A model generated the notes under the pieces. It was given only the letters and a program-made list of their open reading frames with translations, was not told the DNA's origin and searched no databases. 64,000 bases of DNA from a bacterium HR17 (lineage in GTDB: Bacteria; Armatimonadota; Fervidibacteria; Fervidibacterales; Fervidibacteraceae): assembly GCA_002898575.1 (NCBI GenBank), contig BEHT01000009.1:1-64000 (forward strand). The letters are read 5' to 3'. Within the stretch, counting starts at the first letter, position 1; the number at the start of each line of letters is the position of its first letter. Both the position numbers and the translations under genes were made by a program. Shown piece after piece: positions 25,012 to 33,968 of the stretch.

Positions 25012-25809
25012 TTACTTATTCTTCAGAAACACAAGGATAGGACCGAAAGGCTCATCTTGCCGGGCGCCCGCGATGCCGCGGCGCACTAATTCCAACACGG
25101 CGAGGAAAGTCACGATCACCTCCAGTAGGCTCGTGCAATCGGCGCACAAGGCGTCGAAAGTCGTCGTGCTATCGGGTAAAGACCGCAACTGTTGCAGTAA
25201 CATTTTAAGTCGTTGCGGGACAGTTAAACGCCGGCGGGGCATACGCCCTTGCGCGCCTGATAAGCGCGCCACGACTCGGCGCAACGCTTCGGTCAACAAC
25301 GCTAAAGGTTCATCGCCTACCGTCAACTCTTTCAGGGGCGTTAAGGTCGTTTCTTCCGGCGAACGGGGGTACATTTGCGACCACACTTTGTGGCGTTCTG
25401 CCAGGAACCGCGCCGCCAAACCGTAAGCGGCATGTCGTAGCAACCGTCGGCGCAGCGGTTCTCCGTCTGTCGGTTCGTCGTCGGAGACCTGTAACGCTTC
25501 CGCTTCGGGCTGGGGTAACAGGAGCGCAGACTTCATCCAAGCCAACTCGGCAGCGACGGCGACTTCATCTGCGACTTGCAGAGGGTCATCGCACTGCCAG
25601 CCTATCTGATGTGCGATCGTGTCAACAGGCACCTCATCAACGGTAACTAATTGGCGCCGTAACAACCACATTAGCAGTTCAGCGGGACCTTCGTAGTCAG
25701 AAAGGTGGACCGGTAGTCGCCGAAAAGCGAACGGGGCTGGTAACGCCACAGTTTTTTCCGTCGGCGTCTGATGGCTAAGGGTGATACGGACGGTTGTCAA
25801 CGCTGCCAC
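25012..25809 (-). CDS. scpA: segregation and condensation protein A
   Basis: 265 residues. The kleisin subunit of the SMC-ScpAB condensin complex. The N-terminal signature is LSDYEGPAELLMWLLRRQLVTVDEVPVDTIA (family: FEGPLDLLLHLI...). The C-terminal winged-helix part ends with the usual FLAVLELVRRG and QDEPFGPI. The middle is acidic and variable, as in other ScpA. No scpB is seen next to it in this window. The gene follows the PP2C gene with a 20-nt gap, so the two are probably co-transcribed. Confidence 0.85.
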   Translation of the reverse strand: MAALTTVRITLSHQTPTEKTVALPAPFAFRRLPVHLSDYEGPAELLMWLLRRQLVTVDEVPVDTIAHQIGWQCDDPLQVADEVAVAAELAWMKSALLLPQPEAEALQVSDDEPTDGEPLRRRLLRHAAYGLAARFLAERHKVWSQMYPRSPEETTLTPLKELTVGDEPLALLTEALRRVVARLSGAQGRMPRRRLTVPQRLKMLLQQLRSLPDSTTTFDALCADCTSLLEVIVTFLAVLELVRRGIAGARQDEPFGPILVFLKNK

Positions 25810-25829
25810 TTTAGGTCACCTTCCTGCCC

Positions 25830-27512
25830 TTACACGGCGTCGGCGCGGGCTATCACAACGGTGATGTTATCGTCGCCGCCGGCGGCGTTTGCCAGTTGCA
25901 CCAACCGCGCGGCAGCGAGTTCCAAGTCGGGCTCGCTGAGCAGCACGCGTTCAATGTCTGCGTCGTCCACCATATCCACCAACCCATCGGAGCACAACAG
26001 AATGATGTCGCCCTTTTGCAGGGCGATTTCAAAAATGTCCACTTCCACGGCAGGGTCAATACCGATGGCGCGGGTGATGATGTTGCCTTGCGGGTGGTGA
26101 CGGGCTTGTTCAGGGGTGAGCATCCCTAAATCTACCAATTGCTGGACATAAGAGTGGTCTTTCGTCACTTGCTTTAAGGACCCGTCTCGCACGATATAAC
26201 CGCGACTGTCTCCTACATTGGCGAACAGGGCACGGCTGTGGCAGACGACCGCTGCGACCAGCGTTGTCCCCATGTTGTTCCGCATCGTTTGCGCCTCCGC
26301 AAACACCTGCCGGTTGGCTTCCATCGCGGCTTGGCGCAACGCTTCCGCCCAATCGGGGTCGTTGAAATTGACCCATTGTTTGACGGCGTTGAGTAAACTG
26401 TCCGCGAAGACTTGCAGGCAAAGCCGTGATGCCACTTCGCCGGCTGCGTGTCCACCCATACCGTCGGCGACCGCTAAAAGCGCCAGCGTCTCCGTGCGGT
26501 CTAGATGACACCGTTCCACTTGCAGCACCCAATAACTGTCCTCGTTGTGTTCCCGCCGGCGCCCCACATCGGTCGCGCTGGCAACCGTTAAGCGCAAAGT
26601 TGGAGGGGCATGCAGTTCCGTCAACAAATGGGCTATCGTTTCAGCGATTTGCTGCCAGTCGTTGGCAGACGCCAACAAATTCTCCACGCGTTGCGCCAAA
26701 GGTGCAGCGCCCACACCCATTAACCAGCGACGCACAGCGTCCTGAAACGCTTCCCGAACAGGTGCCCAGTCGCCGGGCTCTGGGCGGAGAGCGTCGCTTA
26801 CAAGGAACGGCGTTCCGTCATCGGTAAAAATGACCGCTTCCGTCAAAGGGCGCGAAAGGCTTACGCCTTTTGCGTTCAGGAGAGCGAACACCTCAGCGAT
26901 ATCGCGCGCCCATGCCAGCGCCGTGTCGGCGTCATCGGCTTCCACTTGTGCCAGCGGTGTCCCGTCAATTGCGGGGAAAACGGCGTAATGGCGTTCATCG
27001 TAAGGCGTTGCGGTGAACAAAGCCAACGGTGCTGCTATACGGGGGTGATGCAACTCTTTGTCAAAGAGCGCTCGTTCCGCCTGCAGCGCTGTCGGCGTCG
27101 CCGCTTCCCGCAAACGCACAAAGAAGGGGACAGCCTCGGCGGCACTTAACTCACCCCCGCACTGCTCACAAAAGTTGCTGTCAGAAGGGTTCATGGTGTG
27201 GCAGACAGGGCAGCGTTTACGGGGGGTCGTTTCAACGGCGTGATATTCATTGACCCCGTCGCGCGCGCCGAGAAAAGCCAGAATTTCGTAGCGCCGTTCG
27301 TTCAAAAGTGTTCCTTCAGGCAACGGTGGCGGGGGTTCAGGTGGTGTTACTGGTTCCACCGCCCCCCCGTCGGTTAGCGTTTCCGCGTTTGGCGCTATTC
27401 CTGCCCCATCGGTGGCGGTTGCATTTAAGCCTGTCCCACACCGCGCGCAAAAGCGCGCCTCTAAGCGGTTCTCTGCCCCACACTGTGGGCACAGTGTTTG
27501 CCCTGACGCCAT
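25830..27512 (-). CDS. PP2C-family serine/threonine phosphatase with zinc ribbons and degenerate kinase-like domain
   Basis: About 560 residues. An N-terminal zinc ribbon (CPQCGAENRLEARFCARCG) is followed by a protein-kinase-like region (LNERRYEILAFLGARDGVNEYHAV) that is itself interrupted by a second ribbon (CPVCHTMNPSDSNFCEQCG). It keeps HPRIAAPLAL and VSLSRPL but not the catalytic HRD and DFG motifs. The C-terminal 250 residues are a complete PP2C/Stp1-type phosphatase: GRRREHNEDSY, VADGMGGHAAGE, NVGDSRGYIVRDG, TKDHSYVQQLV, LLCSDGLVD and GGDDNITVVI, with the metal-binding aspartates. It probably reverses Ser/Thr phosphorylation, with the pseudokinase as a sensor or scaffold. Start is ATG at 27512, after GGAGG. 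Confidence 0.88.
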   Translation of the reverse strand: MASGQTLCPQCGAENRLEARFCARCGTGLNATATDGAGIAPNAETLTDGGAVEPVTPPEPPPPLPEGTLLNERRYEILAFLGARDGVNEYHAVETTPRKRCPVCHTMNPSDSNFCEQCGGELSAAEAVPFFVRLREAATPTALQAERALFDKELHHPRIAAPLALFTATPYDERHYAVFPAIDGTPLAQVEADDADTALAWARDIAEVFALLNAKGVSLSRPLTEAVIFTDDGTPFLVSDALRPEPGDWAPVREAFQDAVRRWLMGVGAAPLAQRVENLLASANDWQQIAETIAHLLTELHAPPTLRLTVASATDVGRRREHNEDSYWVLQVERCHLDRTETLALLAVADGMGGHAAGEVASRLCLQVFADSLLNAVKQWVNFNDPDWAEALRQAAMEANRQVFAEAQTMRNNMGTTLVAAVVCHSRALFANVGDSRGYIVRDGSLKQVTKDHSYVQQLVDLGMLTPEQARHHPQGNIITRAIGIDPAVEVDIFEIALQKGDIILLCSDGLVDMVDDADIERVLLSEPDLELAAARLVQLANAAGGDDNITVVIARADAV

Positions 27513-27660
27513 CACGATCGCCTCCAGCCATCAATTGTCCCAGCAAATGATGATGTCGCACCTCCCAGAACACATGTTTTTCAATTGGCTCGGCAAGCGC
27601 CGGCGCCCCTTAATGGGGCTGTAAACGACGACGGCGTTACTTTCCCAAATGTGCCCTTGA

Positions 27661-29769
27661 CTACCGACCCATTCCGATGCCGACGACGAACGGTGTTCGG
27701 GGCAGAGGCGCCTGAACGGCGGTAAGTTGTAGGCAATAGTTGCCCGCAGGCAGCGGTCCAGCGATGTGCAAAATCAACGGCATTGTGCGCCCCCGTCGCT
27801 CCCAGCGGTGCTGCGGGTTCCGCTCACTCCAGACGGTGACGGCGAATTCACCCCCGCCGCCTTCCCAGCCGATAACAATTTTGAGGGGTGACGGTTGGAC
27901 CAATGTGAAGCGGTAAATCGGTGATCGGTGCCCGTCGCTGATCGTTCCAACGATTTCGCGCCGCAAAACCATTTGCTGCCCCGTAAGCAGACCGCTGCTT
28001 TGTCGCGCGCCTAAAGCGCCGATTTCCATCGGTTGGGTGACGAGTTGCGTCACTTGACGCGAGAGTTGCATGGTCAAGGGACGAAGGGCGAGAAATTCAA
28101 TGAGCCGTCGTTCCGTCGCAGACGGCTGCGCCTTGTTGTGAAACGCCGTGTAAACGACAAAGCCTCGCCCGTAAGCGAACGAAACCAGCAAAGCCCGCTG
28201 ACTTCCTAAACTGTTGGCGGTCAAGTAAACCCGGCAAGGCTGATGCCACGCGGCGACATGCCGCCATGCCGGTAAGTCAAAGTGCAGGCGCACTTGCGTG
28301 CCCACGACATCCGCCAGTGTCGGGTCAACGACGGTTGCGTTGACCGTTTCGCCCCACAAGGCAAAAACGCCGCTGAAGCCGAAGTCCAGCATGCGCGGGA
28401 ACGCCGCTTGAACGACATCGCAGGCGTAATCGGACGCATAGAGCACACCGCCTTCAGCGACATATTGGGCAATGGCTTGCCCGTGTCTAAATCCCTGCAG
28501 GTCTCGGTGGCAATTAACGAAAACGGCGTCGTAGCGGCGCAGCCGAACGACATCGCGCAAATCGGCAAAATCTATGGTGTCCGTCGTGAAGCCCAGTTGG
28601 TGCAACACGCTGCCAATATCGTCGTAGCCGGCGGGTGTGACGGCGAGTTGCAAGGGGCGTTGCCTCCTCACAAAATCTGCCGGCTTTGGCGCCGCGGTGC
28701 CCGTTAGAACGGGCGTTTGCCCCAGTCGGCTGCCTAAGGCGAAATTGGCGCTCAAGCAAATTGCCAAAACCCCCAGCGCTGTCAGCACTTGCTTGCCCCA
28801 AGAAGCGCTGTCGCCTTTGGGCGGTTTTAGCGGCACGAAGGGGTGTCCGCAGTGACGGCAAAACTTGGCGTCTTTGCGGTTTGCGCCGTAACACGCCGCG
28901 CACGAAAAGGTAATTGCCGTTTCGGCACAGAGTCGGTAAACAAGCCGTGTGTTGCCGACGACGATGACATCGTTGTGGCTCAGATCTTTGACAAGCACCG
29001 CTTGCCCGTTGACAGTGACGACCGCCTTGCCGATCGGTGCGACGCGATAACTGGCGCCTGTCCACTCCAGCGTTGCGTGGTGGGGCAAGACAGCGGCGTC
29101 ATAGTAAAGGGCGATATCACAGCGTTCATCGCGTCCGACGACCAGGCGGGGTTTGTCAAGGACAAATTCTCTGCCTTCCAGTTTGCCCGACGCGACCTTG
29201 AGTGTGGCGTTGGCTAGCAAGCGTTCAAAAAGTGCCGACGCGCTGCCGATGAGGGCGCCCATCAACACCCACGCCAACCCGCGACAGGTCGGGTCAGGGA
29301 ACGATGTGATTGTTGGCAGCAATGCGAACAGCGCCCCGCCAATGCCGCCGCCGAGAGCGCCGCCGAAACCGGCGCGCACCGCGCCGACGGTGGAGCCCCG
29401 CACCACGCCTTGCGAAGAACCCAGGGCAAACCCGACGAGGCACCACCCTGCGACGCGCGCGGGCACTTCTGCGAACCGCAGAAGTTGATACAGCGTCTCG
29501 CCCCACAACAACCCGGCAACCCCACCGACGCCGCCCAAGAGTGCCGACAGGGCTGGCAACCACCGCCGTCGCCCAGCCATCCACTGTCCTACGCCGAAAA
29601 TGAGCCCCACTAAAACACCTGTCACCCAACCGTAGCCAGCGTCCAACACAAACCGTTCCAGTGGGGACAACTCGCGCACCAACAACTTGCCGAAGAGCAA
29701 CTCGCCGAAAATCCAAGCCACCAAGCCGCCTATCGTTCCAGTGACGGTGAACACGCTGGGTTGGCTCAT
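27661..29769 (-). CDS. membrane FHA-domain protein with zinc ribbon and ThuA/GATase-like domain
   Basis: 702 residues. Six or so glycine-rich membrane helices fill residues 1-190. An FHA phosphothreonine-binding domain follows (LVVGRDERCDIAL, HHATLEWTG, VNGQAVLVKDLSHNDVI), then a zinc ribbon (CAACYGANRKDAKFCRHCG) and one membrane helix. The outer part has a ThuA/GATase-like domain (RYDAVFVNCHRDL, YVAEGGVLYASDYACD, GRGFVVYTAFHNK) and a C-terminal beta domain. It lies directly upstream of the PP2C gene and shares the zinc-ribbon style, so both likely belong to one phospho-signalling pathway. No intact Ser/Thr kinase is visible nearby. Confidence 0.75.
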   Translation of the reverse strand: MSQPSVFTVTGTIGGLVAWIFGELLFGKLLVRELSPLERFVLDAGYGWVTGVLVGLIFGVGQWMAGRRRWLPALSALLGGVGGVAGLLWGETLYQLLRFAEVPARVAGWCLVGFALGSSQGVVRGSTVGAVRAGFGGALGGGIGGALFALLPTITSFPDPTCRGLAWVLMGALIGSASALFERLLANATLKVASGKLEGREFVLDKPRLVVGRDERCDIALYYDAAVLPHHATLEWTGASYRVAPIGKAVVTVNGQAVLVKDLSHNDVIVVGNTRLVYRLCAETAITFSCAACYGANRKDAKFCRHCGHPFVPLKPPKGDSASWGKQVLTALGVLAICLSANFALGSRLGQTPVLTGTAAPKPADFVRRQRPLQLAVTPAGYDDIGSVLHQLGFTTDTIDFADLRDVVRLRRYDAVFVNCHRDLQGFRHGQAIAQYVAEGGVLYASDYACDVVQAAFPRMLDFGFSGVFALWGETVNATVVDPTLADVVGTQVRLHFDLPAWRHVAAWHQPCRVYLTANSLGSQRALLVSFAYGRGFVVYTAFHNKAQPSATERRLIEFLALRPLTMQLSRQVTQLVTQPMEIGALGARQSSGLLTGQQMVLRREIVGTISDGHRSPIYRFTLVQPSPLKIVIGWEGGGGEFAVTVWSERNPQHRWERRGRTMPLILHIAGPLPAGNYCLQLTAVQAPLPRTPFVVGIGMGR

Positions 29770-29900
29770 CAGGATTCACCCCCAGAGCCGGCGCTCCCTC
29801 CTGTCGCAACATTTTAACGACGCTGATATGCGGCGCGGAGCCGTTTGCGGCACCGCATTTCGGAGGGTCTTGCCTTCCGACCGCATTGAGGTGAGGTCTC

Positions 29901-30692
29901 ATGAAATGGGTCGCTGACGCAGTGCGTCAAACGCAGTGGCTCGGCAAAGCGTGGCGGTTTTACGAGCGGGTGGCATCCACGCAAGATGAAGCCAAAGCGT
30001 GGGTGCAAAGGGGAGCGCCACACGGTGCCCTCGTTGTCGCCGACGCCCAGACACAAGGGCGGGGGCGTTGGGGTCGGTCGTGGTTCTCACCACCGCAAAC
30101 GAACCTTTACCTGACCGTCGCAGTGCGCTTGCCGTCACATCACCCACCGTTGGGCACGCTGAGTTTGCTCGTCGGTGTCGCTGTCGCGGAAGCGTTGCGG
30201 CGGCGTTTCGCCGTCCCCGCTGAGGTCAAATGGGCGAACGATGTCGTCGTGGGCGGCAAGAAATTGGCGGGCGTTTTGGTGGAGCGATTTACTGCGTGGG
30301 CGCTCATCGGTCTCGGGCTCAATGTCAACTTGCCGCCAGACGCTTTCCCCGAAGAGCTAAAGATGACAGCGACTTCCGTTCAAGCCGTGTCGGGTAAACC
30401 CGTTGACCGCAGTGAGGCGTTGGCGGCGATATTGGTAGGGTTGGAAGCGTGGTGGGACCGTTGGGCGAGGGACGATATAGACCCCTTGTGGTCGGCGTTT
30501 GCCGCGTTGGACTTTTTGCGGGGTAAGGAGGTGCAAGTGGTGCTTCCTGACGGCTCAACGGTAAAAGGCAGCGCCGACGGCGTCGCCTCGGACGGTGCCT
30601 TGCGGTTGCGCTTGACCGACGGCACGGTGCGGCTGTTCGTCGCCGGCGATGTGACGGTGCGCCTGACCGCTATATGCCCTGCTGCTCCTTGA
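29901..30692 (+). CDS. birA: biotin-[acetyl-CoA-carboxylase] ligase
   Basis: 263 residues. Attaches biotin to the carboxyl carrier protein of acetyl-CoA carboxylase. Motifs: VASTQDEAKAWV, ADAQTQGRGRWGRSWFSPP (biotin/adenylate-binding loop), VKWANDVVVGGKKLAGVLVE and GLGLNVNLP, plus the C-terminal SH3-like domain. There is no N-terminal DNA-binding domain, so this is a class I, non-regulatory BirA. Divergent from the FHA gene. Its last 23 nt overlap the convergent secA end. Confidence 0.93.
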   Translation: MKWVADAVRQTQWLGKAWRFYERVASTQDEAKAWVQRGAPHGALVVADAQTQGRGRWGRSWFSPPQTNLYLTVAVRLPSHHPPLGTLSLLVGVAVAEALRRRFAVPAEVKWANDVVVGGKKLAGVLVERFTAWALIGLGLNVNLPPDAFPEELKMTATSVQAVSGKPVDRSEALAAILVGLEAWWDRWARDDIDPLWSAFAALDFLRGKEVQVVLPDGSTVKGSADGVASDGALRLRLTDGTVRLFVAGDVTVRLTAICPAAP

Positions 30693-33600
30693 CCATGCAG
30701 CACTTTTTGTATTTTTTGCCGCTACCGCAAGGGCACGGGTCGTTGGGACCGACTTTGCGACTTGCGCGGGCGGGGCGTTGCTTGCTGGCGCGGCGGGTGC
30801 GTGCCCCATCGCCGCTGGCGTTTGCACCGTCACTACCGCTCACTTCGGAAACGACTTGCACCCGCACCCGCTGCTGCGCCGACTCTGCGACGGGTTCGGC
30901 GTAAAACACCCACCGCAAAGTCTCCTCGCGGATGCGCTGCAACATCCCTTGGAACATCTCGTAGGCTTCCCGCTGATACTCTACGAAGGGGTCTTGTTGT
31001 CCGTAGGCGCGCAAATGGATATGCTCTCGCAGGTAGTCCATGTCCGCAAGGTGCTCCATCCATTTTTGGTCAATCGCCCACAGCAAGACGCGCCGTTCAA
31101 AGTCGCGCATGAAATCCTCACCCAACCGCTCCTCTTTTTCCTCGTAGTAGCGGACGCAAGTCTCGTAAAGGCGCTCAACGATTTCGGGCTTACTCAGCCC
31201 GCGCAAGTCTTCAGGGCGGTAGAAAGCAGCGACGGGCAAAAACGGGTGCAGTGTGCTGAGAAAGCCCTCGTAGTCCCATTGATCGGGCGGCAATGTATCG
31301 GGCAAATAGGTCTCCGCGTAGGTCTCAATCGTTTTGCGGGCGAAGTCCAAGATGTTCGCGCGCATATCGGCGCCTTCCAAGATGCGTCGGCGGCTGGCGT
31401 AAATTTGCTCCCGTTGAATGTTGAGCACATCGTCGTAGCGCAGAACCTGGCGGCGAATTTCAAAGTTGTGCCCTTCCACCCGCTTCTGGGCGATTTCAAT
31501 GGACTTACTGACGATGGGGTGGGCGATCGGCTCCTCTTCGGGCCAATTGCGCAGCCACTTGTGTTCGCTCAACCCTTTGTCGCCGTAGAGGCGCCACAGT
31601 TCGTCGTCCAGCGCGACATAAAACCGCGAGCTGCCAGGGTCACCTTGTCGTCCGCTGCGCCCACGCAACTGATTGTCAATGCGGCGGGCTTCGTGGCGTT
31701 CTGTGCCCAGCACATGCAACCCGCCCAACGCCTTGACGGCGTGATACTCCTTGTTGTGTATGAAGTCCACATCGCAGTCGGGGTCATCGCACAGTTCCTC
31801 GGGCGCATTTTCGGGGTCAGGTTTGCCGCCCAAGATGATGTCCACGCCTCGCCCCGCCATGTTGGTGGCGACGGTGATTTTGCCCAACCGCCCCGCTTCG
31901 GCGATGATTTGCGCCTCGCGTTCATGGTGTTTGGCGTTCAACACATTGTGCGGGACACCCTCTCGCAGTGCCTCTGCGAGGCGGGGCAGGGCTTTCTCCC
32001 AGTGTTCAGCGGGAACTTGGATGAGTTCGGCAAACCGCTTCAGGTTGTCGGGGTGCAACGGGTCGGGGTCCAGTCCTATCTTGCGGGCGATTTGGCGCAC
32101 CCGCCCAATTTCCACCTCCTCCAAGCGCGCGTTGACGACCTGCCGAATTTGGTTCAACTCGTCAGCGCTCAACTGTTTTTTGTTGTGGAGCTGCCATGTC
32201 CTGTCTAACACCAAGGTGCACAGCGCCAATGCTTGCAGGTAATGGGGCGACAGCCGCAGGGAAATCAACTCGTTGACCTCAATAGAGCGCGTGCCGACCA
32301 AGACGGGGCGCTGAATGGCGTAAAGTTGCAAGATTTCGCGCACCACGCCCCGATACTTTTGCTCTTGCACCTTGTAAACCACATCAGGGTAGTCCTTGCG
32401 AATCATCGGTTTGTGGGTCGGAATGACGACGACGGGCATGCCGTAAATCTTGACGAACTCCTGCTCTTCGGTTTTCGCCGTGCCCGTCATGCCCGCCAGT
32501 TTGAAATACATGCGAAAGAAGTTCTGCAGCGTGATGGTGGCGATGGTTTGCATCTCTTGTTTGATGGGGATGCCTTCTTTCGCCTCAACGGCTTGGTGCA
32601 GCCCGTCGCTCCAACGCCGTCCCCACTGCAACCGTCCCGTGAACTCGTCCACGATAATGACCTCGCCGTCCTTGACGACATAGTGGACATCGCGCTTGAA
32701 CAAATGGTGGGCTTTGAGGGCGTTCAAGATGGCGTGGTAGATGGCGAAGTTGGCGGGGTCGGACAAGTTGGACAAGCCCCACAGTTGTTCCACCCGCCGC
32801 ACGCCTTCGTCGGTCAACGCCACCGTGCGATGTTTTTCCTCAACGGTGAAGTCCACATCCTTGCGCAATTGGCGCACGATGTGGTCGGCGCGCTCAATGA
32901 TGTCCGTCGGCTTCTCCACCATCCCGCCAATGATGTGGGGCGTGCGGGCTTCGTCAATCAGGATGCTGTCCACTTCGTCCACGATGGCGTAGTGCAACTC
33001 CCGCAGAACTACTTCGTCCAAACTCTGCGCTAAGTTGTCCCGCAGGTAGTCAAACCCCAGTTCGCTGTTGGTCACATAAGTCACATCGCAGGCATACATT
33101 GCCTTGCGCTCAGCCGTCTCCATGAAGTGCTGGATGTAGCCGACGGTCAGCCCCAAGTAGCGGTAAATCGGTCCCATCCACTCGGCGTCGCGTTTGGCGA
33201 GGTAGTCGTTGACGGTAACGATGTGGACGCCCCGCCCTGTCAAAGCGTTCAAGTAAGCGGGCAAAGTCGCCACCAGGGTTTTCCCCTCGCCCGTCTTCAT
33301 CTCGGCGATTTTGCCCTCGTGCAGGACGATGCCGCCCATCAACTGGACATCAAAGTGGCGCATCTTGACGGTGCGCCGCCCCGCTTCCCGCACCATCGCG
33401 AACGCCAACGGCAAAATGCTGTTGAGGAACTCTTGCTCTTTGCGTTTAACCGCCAAGTCCAGTTTGGCGACCTCTTCCTCAAGGCGGAACCGCTCTTCGG
33501 GTTCTTTGCAAGCGCGGTATGCCTGTAACTGCGCCTCATACTCCGCCCGCAACTCCGCTGTGTAGGCGCGCAGTTGCGCCCGAAACTCCTGAGTCTTAGC

Positions 33601-33771
33601 GACGAAATCCTCATCGCGCCATCGCCGAACTTCGCTTTCCAGCGCGTTGATGGCTTGAATGCGGCGGCGCAACCGCCGCACTTGCCACTCGTTCGGATCA
33701 ACCAACCGCACGATGGGGCGGACAATCTTGCCGGCGATTTCCCACCAATCAATGGCGTTCAGGTTGACCAT
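30670..33771 (-). CDS. secA: protein translocase ATPase subunit SecA
   Basis: 1033 residues. The motor that pushes preproteins through SecYEG. Visible: MRHFDVQLMGGIVLHEGKIAEMKTGEGKT (Walker A), VHIVTVNDYLAKRDAEWM, DEVDSILIDEARTPHIIGG (Walker B), TGTAKTEEQEF, ATNMAGRGVDIILG, GTERHEARRIDNQLRGRSGRQGDPG, the helical scaffold, and a C-terminal SEC-C zinc motif CPCGSGKKYKKCC. A stretch at about residues 520-600 (LALCTLVLDRTWQLHNKKQL and following) enlarges the region before HHEREAQIIAEAG, as in some other non-model phyla. Overlaps birA at the 3' end. Confidence 0.97.
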   Translation of the reverse strand: MVNLNAIDWWEIAGKIVRPIVRLVDPNEWQVRRLRRRIQAINALESEVRRWRDEDFVAKTQEFRAQLRAYTAELRAEYEAQLQAYRACKEPEERFRLEEEVAKLDLAVKRKEQEFLNSILPLAFAMVREAGRRTVKMRHFDVQLMGGIVLHEGKIAEMKTGEGKTLVATLPAYLNALTGRGVHIVTVNDYLAKRDAEWMGPIYRYLGLTVGYIQHFMETAERKAMYACDVTYVTNSELGFDYLRDNLAQSLDEVVLRELHYAIVDEVDSILIDEARTPHIIGGMVEKPTDIIERADHIVRQLRKDVDFTVEEKHRTVALTDEGVRRVEQLWGLSNLSDPANFAIYHAILNALKAHHLFKRDVHYVVKDGEVIIVDEFTGRLQWGRRWSDGLHQAVEAKEGIPIKQEMQTIATITLQNFFRMYFKLAGMTGTAKTEEQEFVKIYGMPVVVIPTHKPMIRKDYPDVVYKVQEQKYRGVVREILQLYAIQRPVLVGTRSIEVNELISLRLSPHYLQALALCTLVLDRTWQLHNKKQLSADELNQIRQVVNARLEEVEIGRVRQIARKIGLDPDPLHPDNLKRFAELIQVPAEHWEKALPRLAEALREGVPHNVLNAKHHEREAQIIAEAGRLGKITVATNMAGRGVDIILGGKPDPENAPEELCDDPDCDVDFIHNKEYHAVKALGGLHVLGTERHEARRIDNQLRGRSGRQGDPGSSRFYVALDDELWRLYGDKGLSEHKWLRNWPEEEPIAHPIVSKSIEIAQKRVEGHNFEIRRQVLRYDDVLNIQREQIYASRRRILEGADMRANILDFARKTIETYAETYLPDTLPPDQWDYEGFLSTLHPFLPVAAFYRPEDLRGLSKPEIVERLYETCVRYYEEKEERLGEDFMRDFERRVLLWAIDQKWMEHLADMDYLREHIHLRAYGQQDPFVEYQREAYEMFQGMLQRIREETLRWVFYAEPVAESAQQRVRVQVVSEVSGSDGANASGDGARTRRASKQRPARASRKVGPNDPCPCGSGKKYKKCCMVKEQQGI

Positions 33772-33968
33772 CAGTTCTCACCTTCGTCGTTTCGCCACGC
33801 GGCAGCGTTGACATCTTGCCAAGTGCCCGTTTGAAAAGGCGCACCGAGCGTGCCAGCGTTAGCGATTGTAGCGCATTGCTCTCCCCAGTTGCCAGGGGAC
33901 GGGGTGACCTCAAGGTATCGCCAAGGTCGCTGCACGCCATGTTACAATTGCGTGGCGTGGTGACGCCG

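Noticed and set aside
30778-32208. 476-codon plus-strand open frame opposite secA
   Set aside because: Shadow of secA; its text has no recognisable domain and secA motifs account for the stretch.
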